Position numbers and translations under genes: made by a program. A stretch of DNA of 64,000 bases from Corallococcus sp. EGB (GTDB lineage: Bacteria > Myxococcota > Myxococcia > Myxococcales > Myxococcaceae). The notes under the pieces were generated by a model that saw only the letters and a program-made list of their open reading frames with translations, searched no databases and was not told the DNA's origin. Positions 8,502 to 16,424 of this stretch are shown piece after piece. Numbering within the stretch: the first letter of the stretch is position 1; each line of letters begins with the position of its first letter. The stretch spans positions 7,227,356 to 7,291,355 of the forward strand of contig NZ_CP079946.1 of NCBI RefSeq assembly GCF_019968905.1. Reading direction: 5' to 3'.

Positions 8502-9815
8502 ATGAAGCCCTCCTCCCCTCCTCGCTCCGGCCGGCCCGGCGCCCCTCCCCCCGGCCGCGGCGGCAAGCCCGGCCCGCGTCCGGAGAAGCACGGCATGCGC
8601 CCCGAGAAGCCCCGCGCGGACCGCACGTCGCCGGAGCTGGGCCCGGACGGCACGCCCCAGGTGATGCTCCTGCGCCGCGGCTCCGACCGCTGGCTCGCGG
8701 GCCCGCCGTGGATCTACCGGGCGGACCTCAACGGCGACCCCGGCCTCCAGGGCGGTGAGGTCGTGCGCGTGGTGGACGGCCGCGGCTGGTTCCTGGGCAA
8801 GGCCTTCTATTCGAAGCAGTCGAAAATCTCCCTGCGCTGGCTCACCAACGACGACGTCCCGGTGGACGCGGACTTCTTCCGCCAGCGCCTCCAGTCCGCC
8901 GAGGCCCTGCGCAAGCTCGCGCTCCCCGGCGAGACGACGTACCGGCTGGTGCACGGCGAGGCGGACGGCCTGCCCGGGCTGGTGGTGGACCGCTACGGCG
9001 ACTACTTGAGCGTGCAGTTCCTGGTCCCCGCCATGGAGCAGCGCAAGGCGCTCATCGCGGACCTGCTGGAGGAGCAGTTCCACCCGAAGGGCATCGTCAA
9101 CCGCTCCGACGTGAGCGTGCGCCACCTGGAGGGCCTCACGCCGGAGAAGGGCCTCTTGCGCGGCGCGCTGCCGCCGGGCCCGGTGGCCTTCGACGAGGGC
9201 ATGGTGCGCGTGCGCGCGGACCTGCTGGAGGGCCAGAAGACGGGCGCGTTCCTGGACCAGCGCGAGAACCACGTGATGGCGGCGCAGTACGCCTTCGGCG
9301 AGGCGCTGGACTGCTTCAGCTACGTGGGTGGGTTCGCGCTCCAGCTGGCCACGCGCGCGAAGCACGTCACCGCGGTGGAGATTTCGGACGCGGCCTCCGC
9401 GCAGCTGCGCGACAACGCCCAGGCCAACAAGCTCACCAACCTGGACGTCGTGACGGCCAACGCGTTCGACTTCCTGCGCGACGCGGTGGACGAGGGCAAG
9501 CGCTACGACACCATCGTGTTGGATCCGCCCTCCTTCGCGAAGAACAAGGACGCCATTCCGGCGGCGGTGCGCGGCTACAAGGAGCTGAACCTGCGCGCCT
9601 TCCAGCTGTTGCGCCCCGGCGGCATCCTGGTGACCGCGAGCTGCACGTACCACGTGGACGAACAGGCCTTCGAGGAGATGCTCGCCTCCGCCGCCGCGGA
9701 CGCGAAGCGCCGGGTGCAGATCATCGAGCGCCGGGGCGCCGGCCGCGACCACCCCGTCCTCCTCAACCTGCGTGAGACGCGCTACCTCAAATGTTTCGTC
9801 CTGCGCATGCTGTGA
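8502..9815 (+). CDS. rlmI: 23S rRNA (cytosine-C5)-methyltransferase RlmI-type
   Basis: The 437-residue class I methyltransferase has an N-terminal PUA-like RNA-binding domain (about 53-130: LLRRGSDRWLAGPPWIYRADL, GEVVRVVDGRGWFLGKAFYS). The linker motif LVHGEADGLPGLVVDRYGDY follows, then the catalytic core with EGQKTGAFLDQRENH, DCFSYVGGFALQLA, VLDPPSFAKNK and the cysteine motif VTASCTYHV. E. coli RlmI makes m5C1962 in 23S rRNA; the order and motifs here match it. An unusual Pro/Arg/Gly-rich basic extension of about 50 residues precedes the PUA domain. Start ATG 8502 is supported only by position. Exact target inferred. Confidence 0.85.
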   Translation: MKPSSPPRSGRPGAPPPGRGGKPGPRPEKHGMRPEKPRADRTSPELGPDGTPQVMLLRRGSDRWLAGPPWIYRADLNGDPGLQGGEVVRVVDGRGWFLGKAFYSKQSKISLRWLTNDDVPVDADFFRQRLQSAEALRKLALPGETTYRLVHGEADGLPGLVVDRYGDYLSVQFLVPAMEQRKALIADLLEEQFHPKGIVNRSDVSVRHLEGLTPEKGLLRGALPPGPVAFDEGMVRVRADLLEGQKTGAFLDQRENHVMAAQYAFGEALDCFSYVGGFALQLATRAKHVTAVEISDAASAQLRDNAQANKLTNLDVVTANAFDFLRDAVDEGKRYDTIVLDPPSFAKNKDAIPAAVRGYKELNLRAFQLLRPGGILVTASCTYHVDEQAFEEMLASAAADAKRRVQIIERRGAGRDHPVLLNLRETRYLKCFVLRML

Positions 9816-9878
9816 GTTAGGGTGGGACCCATCCATGGGGTCCATCCACCGGCCCCCGACGTGCGGGAACGGTTCAGC

Positions 9879-10373
9879 ATGGCACGCCAGGATTGGGACG
9901 ACGCAGACGACGAGGCGCCCGCGTCGGGGACGCGGGCGTTGGAGCGCGCCCTCCAGGAGACGCGCACCGTCTACCGTCAGGCGGACGAGGCCTATGCCCC
10001 GTACTCGTGCCCGGCGAGCGGTGAGTGCTGCCAGCTGGCCGTCACGAAGCGTCAGCCCTGGCTGTGGCTCCCGGAGTGGGAGCTGCTCAAGCGCAGCAAG
10101 CCGCTCCCCCCTCCCCGCGCCGACGGCGGCTGCCCCTACCTGGACGCGAACGGCCTGCGCTGCACCGTGTACGCGGACCGGCCATTCGGGTGCCGCACGT
10201 TCTTCTGCCAGCGCATCCAGGGCCCCGCGCGGCAGCCGGCCGAAGAGGTGTCCCGACTGCTCCTGCGGCTGGAGCGGATTTCACAGCGAGTGATGCCCTC
10301 TCTGCAGGGGCCACGCCCCCTCCTGGAATGGTATGCGGGGGTCAGTACCGCCCCGGCCCGGGAGGAACGATGA
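9879..10373 (+). CDS. YkgJ-family cysteine-cluster protein
   Basis: The 164-residue protein has the Cys pattern of the YkgJ family (putative zinc- or iron-chelating domain): C44-x5-C50-C51, then GGCPYL, LRCTVYADRPFGCRTFFC. Such proteins are usually small, soluble and of undefined role; some are linked to metal handling or Fe-S chemistry. ATG 9879 is preferred; a GTG at 9822 would add 19 residues. It lies 63 bp after rlmI on the same strand and may share its transcript. Confidence 0.75.
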   Translation: MARQDWDDADDEAPASGTRALERALQETRTVYRQADEAYAPYSCPASGECCQLAVTKRQPWLWLPEWELLKRSKPLPPPRADGGCPYLDANGLRCTVYADRPFGCRTFFCQRIQGPARQPAEEVSRLLLRLERISQRVMPSLQGPRPLLEWYAGVSTAPAREER

Positions 10374-10455
10374 AGTCCCTGCTGCAGACGCGGTGGCGGA
10401 GCGCCCACCGGAAGCTTCCTGTGTCCGTGCGGACCAAGACCGTGGGTGCTCGCGC

Positions 10456-11568
10456 ATGATTCCCCCCCGTTGGTTGCTCGCGCCCCAGGAGTTCAAGGGC
10501 ACCATGACCGCGGCCGAGGCCGCGGACGCCATGGCGGAGGGGCTGCGGCAGGCCTCGCTGGACGTGGTGCTGGACGTGGCGCCGCTCGCGGACGGGGGGC
10601 CGGGCACGCTGGACGCATTGCTCGCGGGCTCGAAGGGCGAGCGGCAGCGGCTCACGGTGCGCGGTCCCCTGGGCGCGCCGGTGGAGGCCTGCTGGGCGCG
10701 GCTGGACGACGGGCGCACGGCGGTGGTGGAGATGGCGCAGGCCTCGGGCATCGCGCTGGTGGCTCCGGAGCAGCGGGACGCGCGCGCCGCGTGCACCCAC
10801 GGCACCGGCGAGCTGATGCGCGCGGCGCTGGACTCGGGCTGCGAGCGGCTCATCGTCGGCCTGGGCGGCAGCGCCACCACGGATGGCGGCAAGGGCGCGC
10901 TGGAGGCGCTGGGCTTCCGCTTCCTGGACGCGGAGGGCGCGCCGCTGCCGCCCGGTGGAGCGAGCCTCGCCAGGCTCGCGCGCGTGGATGCGAGCGGCAA
11001 GCACCCGCGCCTGGAGCAGGTGGAGCTGCTCATCGCCACGGACGTGACGACGCCCCTGCTGGGCAGCGACGGCGCCGCGCGGCTCTTCGGCCCGCAGAAG
11101 GGCGCGGACGCGGCGGCGGTGGAGGAGCTGGAGGCGGCGCTGGCCACGTTCTGCCGCATCGTGGACGAGGGCACCGCGAACCTCCCCGGCGCGGGCGCGG
11201 CGGGAGGCCTGGGCTACGGGCTCGCGGCGCTCGGGGGCGGCAAGCTCACCTCCGGGTACGTCCTGGTGGCGCGGGCGTTGGGGCTGGACAGGCGCGTGCT
11301 GCTCGCGGACCTGGTGCTCACGGGCGAGGGGCGCTTCGACCGGCAGACGTCCATGGGCAAGGGCCCCGTGGCGCTCGCGAGGCTGGCGCAAGCGCAAGGG
11401 ACGCAAGTGGTGCTCTTCGCGGGCGTGGTGCAGCGGGACAACAAACCGGAGCTGTCCCTCTTCCGCGAGGTGGTGGAGCTGAGCGCCCAGGCCCGCCCCG
11501 GCGCCACCGCCCGGGAGACGCTGCGCGAGGCCACCACGAAGTGGGCGCTCGCGCACCTGGGCCGGTAG
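10456..11568 (+). CDS. Glycerate kinase (GlxK/GarK type)
   Basis: ATP-dependent glycerate 2-kinase of the GarK/GlxK family, feeding glycerate into glycolysis. The N-terminal LLAPQEFKGTMTAAEAADAMAEG, the DGGPGTLDAL motif (usually DGGEGT), the THGTGELMRAALD-G segment, LGGSATTDGGKGALEALGF, and the late GEGRFDRQTSMGKGP are all family hallmarks. ATG 10456 yields 370 aa, normal length; earlier in-frame codons encode unrelated sequence. Its stop codon directly abuts the stop of the convergent nicotinamidase-like gene with no intervening base. Confidence 0.9.
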   Translation: MIPPRWLLAPQEFKGTMTAAEAADAMAEGLRQASLDVVLDVAPLADGGPGTLDALLAGSKGERQRLTVRGPLGAPVEACWARLDDGRTAVVEMAQASGIALVAPEQRDARAACTHGTGELMRAALDSGCERLIVGLGGSATTDGGKGALEALGFRFLDAEGAPLPPGGASLARLARVDASGKHPRLEQVELLIATDVTTPLLGSDGAARLFGPQKGADAAAVEELEAALATFCRIVDEGTANLPGAGAAGGLGYGLAALGGGKLTSGYVLVARALGLDRRVLLADLVLTGEGRFDRQTSMGKGPVALARLAQAQGTQVVLFAGVVQRDNKPELSLFREVVELSAQARPGATARETLREATTKWALAHLGR

Positions 11569-12540
11569 CTACGGCGCGATCGGATCCGTCGTCCGCACCA
11601 CGCGCATCCCGGCGGCGCGGAAGCCCTCCAGCGCCTCCTTCGCCACGCGCGGGAAGTCCAGCGCCGCGGGCAGCGGCTCCAACGGAGGCGCGGGCACGGG
11701 GCTCATCGCGTCCTCCAGGATGTAGAAGCGCTGGAGCTTCGACGGCTCCGTGCGCTCCAGGGACTGCTGCAAATCCCTCAGCGTGGACAGCACGCAGTGC
11801 GAGCTGGCCTGCCCGAAGACATACACGCGGTCGAACGACAGCAGGTGCTCCATCAGCCGCGTGTTGAACCCGCCCACGCGCTGGCCCTTCACCTCCGTCA
11901 CCTCCGGCGACATCACGGAGTAGTTCTCCGTGAGCGGGTGCTCGCCCTTCAGTTCGAAGTGCGTGGGCGTGTCGCGCACCAGCGCGTGGAAGAGGCTCGC
12001 CTCGTACATCGCGGGCACCAGCGCGTGACTCTGCCCGCCCAGCAGCGCGTGGTACGGCCAGATGGTCAGCACGTACCGGCCGCTCGCCTCCAGTCCCTCG
12101 CAGTACGCCAGGCTCTCCTCCGGATGGCGCGTCGCCCGCCAGCGGCCCTCGCGCACGTCCTTCGCGGTGATGACCGTCATGGGCGCGGGCGGATGTCCCT
12201 CCGCGTCCTTCCACCACGCCGGGTGGAAGATTTGAAAGGCCCGGTGCGTGTCCAGCGAGAACACCAGCCCCGTCAGCCGGTCCAGGTGCGCGTACAGCCA
12301 GCGCAGCGTGCGCTGCGTGTCCTCCACCGCGCCCGGGACGAAGAGGCTCGCGCCCGGCGTGCAGAAGGCCACCTGCGCGTCGATGCCGAACGCGGCGATG
12401 CGGAGGGAGTCCTCGCGGGCGGGGCGCACGCGGTGCTCGGCGGCGTAGCGGGAGGCCTCCTGGGAGACCTCCGCCACGCGCTCCAGGTAGAGCTGACCGA
12501 CGCGGGCTTCGTCGTGGAACCGGGGAAGGGGCAGCGGCAT
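11569..12540 (-). CDS. Nicotinamidase-like cysteine hydrolase
   Basis: The isochorismatase-fold cysteine hydrolase probably deamidates nicotinamide to nicotinate. It carries the catalytic Asp (FGIDAQVAF, Asp54), a metal-site motif SLDTHRAFQIFHP (Asp97, His99, His106), the family WPYH box (161-164) and the nucleophile in FGQASSHCVLSTL (Cys249). Lys198 is a candidate third catalytic residue. At 323 aa it is longer than typical PncA (about 200), with inserts before and inside the fold. It lies 46 bp downstream of the nicotinate phosphoribosyltransferase gene on the same strand, which strongly supports an NAD-salvage role over other amidase activities. Confidence 0.75.
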   Translation of the reverse strand: MPLPLPRFHDEARVGQLYLERVAEVSQEASRYAAEHRVRPAREDSLRIAAFGIDAQVAFCTPGASLFVPGAVEDTQRTLRWLYAHLDRLTGLVFSLDTHRAFQIFHPAWWKDAEGHPPAPMTVITAKDVREGRWRATRHPEESLAYCEGLEASGRYVLTIWPYHALLGGQSHALVPAMYEASLFHALVRDTPTHFELKGEHPLTENYSVMSPEVTEVKGQRVGGFNTRLMEHLLSFDRVYVFGQASSHCVLSTLRDLQQSLERTEPSKLQRFYILEDAMSPVPAPPLEPLPAALDFPRVAKEALEGFRAAGMRVVRTTDPIAP

Positions 12541-12586
12541 GACGTCCTCTGGATGGGAGGCCCGTGGAGCCGCCGCGCCTTTCAGG

Positions 12587-14032
12587 TCAGCGGCCCTGCG
12601 GGAAGTGGCGCCGGGTGATGGACTCCACCAGCGCCTGCGTGGTGGAAGTGTACCCGATGCGCTGCTCCTCCGCCGTGAGGCCTTCGGCCCCCACCAGCGA
12701 CGGCGCGGACGGGGCCGAGTCCATCAGCGGGAAGTAGCCCTGGGGCGTCGGCTCTCCCGCCTGCCCCACCAGCCCCAGCGGCCCGCTCCCCGTGCGGCGG
12801 CGGAAGATGACGGGCGTCCCCGGGATGCTCTGCTTGCCCTCGGCCAGCTCGTTGCCGAACTTCATCACCGGCGTCGCGCCCGAGCACGACAGCTTGTAGA
12901 TGGCCGACACCCGGTCGCGCGTCAGCACATGGGACATGGTGCGCGCCACGATGTGGCCGCCGTAGCCGTAGAACTGCGTCGTCGCCTCCCAGCCCACCTG
13001 CTTGCGCAGCTCCTCGAACTCGCGCGTCATCTGCGCGTCCAGGCCGTCCTCCAGGATGATGACCGGCTTGATGCCCAGGTCCCGCGCGCGCGTCACCGCG
13101 TAGAGGTACTGCAGCTTCTTGTTCCCGGAGTCGAACCGGATGGAGTCCCCACCCTGCGGATCCTCCGAGATGAGCTTGAACGCCGCCGGGATGCCCGAGG
13201 TCAGCGTGTCGAAGGTGTCCAAGAGGTAGCTGGAGCGCTGCGGCCGGCGCTCGTGCATCGCGCGGTAGGCCGCGTCGTCGGAGCCGTAGCGCTGCACGTG
13301 CTCGTGGCCCATCGTGCCCACGGGAATCATGTCCAGCGCCCGGGCGCCCTCCACGTTGCTCGTGCGCTGCACGCCCGCCTCCTTGCACGCGCGCAGGGCC
13401 AGCACGTGCTGCTCCAGGCAGGTCGCCGCGCGCAGGCCCACCTCGAAGATGCGCGAGGGGTCCCCGACCACGTCCACCAGCTCCTTCACCTGGGCCCGCA
13501 CGCGGCGCAGGTAGCCCTCCGTGTCCACCTGGATGGACACGGCCTTCACGCCCACCTGGTCCAGCGTCTCCAGGGCGATGCGCTTCTCCTCCTCGCACGA
13601 CACCGTGGCCAGCGTGCGGGCCAGGGCCTCGCGGTCCTGCAGCGCCTGCGTGGCCACCTGCACGCGGTAGTTGAGCTGGAGCAGCAGCGGCTCCAGCCAG
13701 GACACCAGCGCGGACGGGCCCGTGAGCGTGAGGACGGGCTCGCGCGGCAGGAACACCGCGCCCCGCGGAACCGCGCGCACGGACAGCTGGGCCTTGCGCA
13801 GGATGGCCGCCTTGAAGCCCACGCCCATCTCGTAGTCGTGCCGGGCGAGGAACGCGTAGTCCTCCGGCTTCGGCTCCGGCAGCAGGCCCTTCACCCACGC
13901 CTCCAGGTCCAGCGGCATCACCTGGGGCCCGCCCTTGCGGTGCGAGTAGTAGAACGTTTCCTTCCGCAGGGGCCAGCCGGCCTCCGCCATGCTGAACTTG
14001 TAGCCATCCGTGGCGAGCAGCGACTGGGGCAT
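12587..14032 (-). CDS. pncB: Nicotinate phosphoribosyltransferase
   Basis: Transfers phosphoribosyl from PRPP to nicotinate, making nicotinate mononucleotide for NAD salvage. Family features are the N-terminal LLATDGYKFSMAEAG, FYYSHRKGGPQ, SNVEGARALDMIPVGTMGHEHVQRYG (with the active-site His region), LLDTFDTL-SGIPAAFKL, IRFDSGNKK, and the phosphate loop region TQFYGYGGHIV. The 481-aa length fits the longer bacterial/eukaryotic-like class. ATG 14032 places the conserved YKFSM motif near the start; the in-frame upstream part is not family-like. Co-transcribed with the nicotinamidase-like gene. Confidence 0.88.
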   Translation of the reverse strand: MPQSLLATDGYKFSMAEAGWPLRKETFYYSHRKGGPQVMPLDLEAWVKGLLPEPKPEDYAFLARHDYEMGVGFKAAILRKAQLSVRAVPRGAVFLPREPVLTLTGPSALVSWLEPLLLQLNYRVQVATQALQDREALARTLATVSCEEEKRIALETLDQVGVKAVSIQVDTEGYLRRVRAQVKELVDVVGDPSRIFEVGLRAATCLEQHVLALRACKEAGVQRTSNVEGARALDMIPVGTMGHEHVQRYGSDDAAYRAMHERRPQRSSYLLDTFDTLTSGIPAAFKLISEDPQGGDSIRFDSGNKKLQYLYAVTRARDLGIKPVIILEDGLDAQMTREFEELRKQVGWEATTQFYGYGGHIVARTMSHVLTRDRVSAIYKLSCSGATPVMKFGNELAEGKQSIPGTPVIFRRRTGSGPLGLVGQAGEPTPQGYFPLMDSAPSAPSLVGAEGLTAEEQRIGYTSTTQALVESITRRHFPQGR

Positions 14033-14229
14033 CGGGCAGCGACTCCTTATCGTTGACCCAAAGACTATGCGCGCACCCCACCTCGTACCTAGGGCCCAGG
14101 GGGCGATGACTGCGGGAAACCACGGGTGGCCCGTCACCCGCATTCCTCCTGCAACCGACACATTGCGGAATACGCTGGATGCGACAGGTGCGGTTAAGCT
14201 GTCGCGACACACAACGAAGCCAGGTGCCC

Positions 14230-14874
14230 ATGCCCGCAGAGAACGAGACGCAGAAGGTCGAAGCCGTACTGCGCGAACATGCGATGAGCTATCCCGGCGC
14301 CCACGAGGACTTTCCCTGGGGCCACCGGGCGATGAAGGTCAATGACAAGACCTTCCTCTTCATGACCGTGGACGGCGAGAAGCTGAACCTCTCCGCCAAG
14401 CTGCCCGACTCCAAGGACGCGGCCCTCACGCTGCCCTTCACCGAGCCCACCGAGTACGGCCTGGGAAAGAGCGGCTGGGTGACCGCCCACTTCGAGGACG
14501 CCTCGCAGGTGCCGGTGCCCGTCATCAAGGCGTGGATCGACGAGAGCTACCGCGCCATCGCGCCCAGGAAGCTGGTGGATCAGCTCCCCGCGCGGGGCAC
14601 CGTCGTCCCCGGCCCCGCCGCGAAGCCGTCCAGGGCCGAGGGCAAGAAGGCCTCCGTGCGCCGGGCCGCGGCTCCGGCGAAGAAGGCCATGTCGAAGGTG
14701 AAGGCCGTGGCCAAGAAGGCCGCCGCCCGCGTGAAGACCGCGGCGAAGAAGGCCACCCAGAAGGTCTCGAAGAAGGCCTCCGCCGCCAAGGCCAAGCCGG
14801 CGCGCAAGGCCGCCGCTCCGGCCCGGGGCAAGCGCTCCGCCACCTCCGCGCCCAAGCGCGCCCGCCGCTCGTAG
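14230..14874 (+). CDS. MmcQ/YjbR-family protein with histone H1-like C-terminal tail
   Basis: Residues 1 to about 120 form an MmcQ/YjbR domain (SYPGAHEDFPWGHRAMKVNDKTFLFM, LPDSKDAALTLPF, YGLGKSGWVTAHF), a small fold proposed to bind DNA. From about residue 128 the protein becomes an almost pure Lys/Ala/Arg tail of about 85 residues with repeated AKKA and KPARKA units, like eukaryotic H1 or bacterial Hc/AlgP tails. This points to a nucleoid-binding protein (inference). ATG 14230 was chosen since the domain starts there. The gene is divergent from pncB and convergent with ppa, whose product carries a closely similar basic tail. Confidence 0.8.
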   Translation: MPAENETQKVEAVLREHAMSYPGAHEDFPWGHRAMKVNDKTFLFMTVDGEKLNLSAKLPDSKDAALTLPFTEPTEYGLGKSGWVTAHFEDASQVPVPVIKAWIDESYRAIAPRKLVDQLPARGTVVPGPAAKPSRAEGKKASVRRAAAPAKKAMSKVKAVAKKAAARVKTAAKKATQKVSKKASAAKAKPARKAAAPARGKRSATSAPKRARRS

Positions 14875-14900
14875 CGGGCCCGCATCACCCCGCGTGGACG

Positions 14901-14920
14901 AGGGGCCCGCCGGGGCCCCT
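14901..14920. terminator. Bidirectional hairpin between convergent genes
   Basis: A perfect 8-bp inverted repeat (AGGGGCCC, loop GCCG, GGGCCCCT) lies midway between the convergent yjbR-like and ppa stop codons. Location and stem strength suit a shared terminator, though neither side has a long T-run. Confidence 0.45.
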
Positions 14921-14955
14921 GCCCTGCTCCGCGCGTGACGGACTCCAGGAAGCGG

Positions 14956-15690
14956 TTACTTCCCGCCCCGGTTGCCACGGCCCGAGGGGCCCTTGGCCGA
15001 GGCCCTGGCCTCGGGGGCCTTGCGGCGGGCCGAGGGCGCGGCCTTCCGGGCGGGCTTCGCGTCCGGCTCCACGAACAGCTTGTCGTAGTCGCGCATGCTG
15101 CGGCGGATGACCTCCAGGGCCTCCGGCCGGTCGTAGACCTCGGCGATTTCGACGCTGCGCTTTCCCTCGCCCGGAATCTGCTTGTAGGTGAGGAAGTAGT
15201 GCTTCAGGCGGTCCAGCAGCGGGCGCGGCAGCTGCGCGATGTACTGGAGCTCGCCGTACACGAGGTCCGACTCCAGCACCGCGATGATCTTGTCGTCGGC
15301 CTCGTTGCCGTCGACCATCCGGAAGCCGCCCACGGGCACCGCGTGCACCAGCAGGTTGCCGTTGGAGACGACCTTCTCCGTCAGCACGCAGATGTCGATG
15401 GGGTCCCCGTCGCCGTGGATGTCCTTGAGGCCGGTGCGCTCCGCGCAGCGCTTCGCCACCTGCTCGCCGCAGTACGTGCGCGGGATGAAGCCGTAGAGCG
15501 ACGGGCACTGGCTGCTGAAGCGCTGGGGGCGGTCCAGCATCAGGATGCCGGACTCCTTGTCCATCTCGTACTTCACCGCGTCCGTGGGGACGATCTCGAT
15601 GTACGCGGTGACGACTTCAGGCGCCTCCGGTCCGGGCGCGATGCCGTGCCAGGGGTGGGCCTGCGACGTGGTCTGGGGGCTCTTCTTCAT
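14956..15690 (-). CDS. ppa: Inorganic pyrophosphatase, family I, with basic tail
   Basis: Hydrolyses pyrophosphate in the cytosol with Mg2+. The family I signature DGDPIDICVL (Asp94, Asp96, Asp99) and the GFIPRTYC segment are clear. Nearby are KIIAVLESD and a downstream LKHYFLTYKQIPGEGKRSVEI. At 244 aa it is longer than E. coli Ppa (about 176) because of an N-terminal extension and a C-terminal Arg/Lys/Ala-rich tail of roughly 36 residues (from about 208), an unusual addition. Its ATG overlaps the plsC stop by 4 bp, so ppa is the last gene of an epmA-plsC-ppa operon. Confidence 0.92.
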   Translation of the reverse strand: MKKSPQTTSQAHPWHGIAPGPEAPEVVTAYIEIVPTDAVKYEMDKESGILMLDRPQRFSSQCPSLYGFIPRTYCGEQVAKRCAERTGLKDIHGDGDPIDICVLTEKVVSNGNLLVHAVPVGGFRMVDGNEADDKIIAVLESDLVYGELQYIAQLPRPLLDRLKHYFLTYKQIPGEGKRSVEIAEVYDRPEALEVIRRSMRDYDKLFVEPDAKPARKAAPSARRKAPEARASAKGPSGRGNRGGK

Positions 15691-16424
15691 GGCATGTCTC
15701 CCGAGCGCTGGCGCGCCTCGGCGTACAGCGCGGCCACCGCCTCTTCCAGGCGGCGCGTGAGGGAATCCCGGTCATTCAACGTCAGCCCTTCGGTGGGCAC
15801 CGGCCTGCCCACCACCAAGGCGACCCGCTGTCCCCACTGGATGGCCCGGCCACCCTTGGGGAGGATGAGCCGCGTTCCGGAGACGGCCATGGGCACCACG
15901 GGGACCTGCGCCTGGATGGCCAGCGTGGCGGCGCCCTTCTTGAAGGGGCGCAGCTCACCATCCGGGCTGCGGGTGCCCTCCGCGTAGAACAGCACGCTGA
16001 CGCGCTCGCGCAGCGCCGTCACGGCCTCCTGGAGCCGGGCGCGGTCGTCCGCGCCGCCCGTGCGCTGCACGGGGATGTTGCCCGCCACGCGCATGGCCCG
16101 GCCGAAGACGGGCACCTTGAAGAGCTCCGCCTTCGCGACGTAGCGCGTGTGCTTGTCGATGTGCGCGAAGTTCACCAGCGCGTCGAAGTGCGACTGGTGG
16201 TTGCTCACGAAGACGACGTTGCCCTCGCGCGGGACGTTCTCCACGCCGAAGGCCTCGTGCCGCACCCCCGCGGACGCCAGCCCCGAGACGGCCCACGCGC
16301 GCAGCACCTTGTCCGCCGCGGGGTGCTGGTTGAGTTCCGACAGCACCGTCACCGTCGCGGCGGCAGCGCCCGTGAGGCCCACCGTGGCCGTACCGGAGAA
16401 CACCGTCTGGAGCACCTTGAGCAT
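15687..16424 (-). CDS. plsC: 1-acyl-sn-glycerol-3-phosphate acyltransferase
   Basis: Membrane-associated acyltransferase making phosphatidate from lysophosphatidate. The catalytic HX4D motif is present (NHQSHFDAL, about residues 75-83). The substrate-binding block FYAEGTRSPDGELRPFKKGA and the hydrophobic VPVVPMAVSGT follow. A weakly hydrophobic N-terminus may associate with the membrane. Length 245 aa is standard. The start ATG shares one base with the epmA stop (TGATG) and the 3' end overlaps ppa by four bases, so translational coupling is expected. Confidence 0.92.
   Translation of the reverse strand: MLKVLQTVFSGTATVGLTGAAAATVTVLSELNQHPAADKVLRAWAVSGLASAGVRHEAFGVENVPREGNVVFVSNHQSHFDALVNFAHIDKHTRYVAKAELFKVPVFGRAMRVAGNIPVQRTGGADDRARLQEAVTALRERVSVLFYAEGTRSPDGELRPFKKGAATLAIQAQVPVVPMAVSGTRLILPKGGRAIQWGQRVALVVGRPVPTEGLTLNDRDSLTRRLEEAVAALYAEARQRSGDMP

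Noticed and set aside
8442-9845. N-terminal extension of the tail-anchored protein to 650 residues
   Set aside because: It lies opposite the RlmI-type gene, is His/Arg/Val-rich and has no domain.
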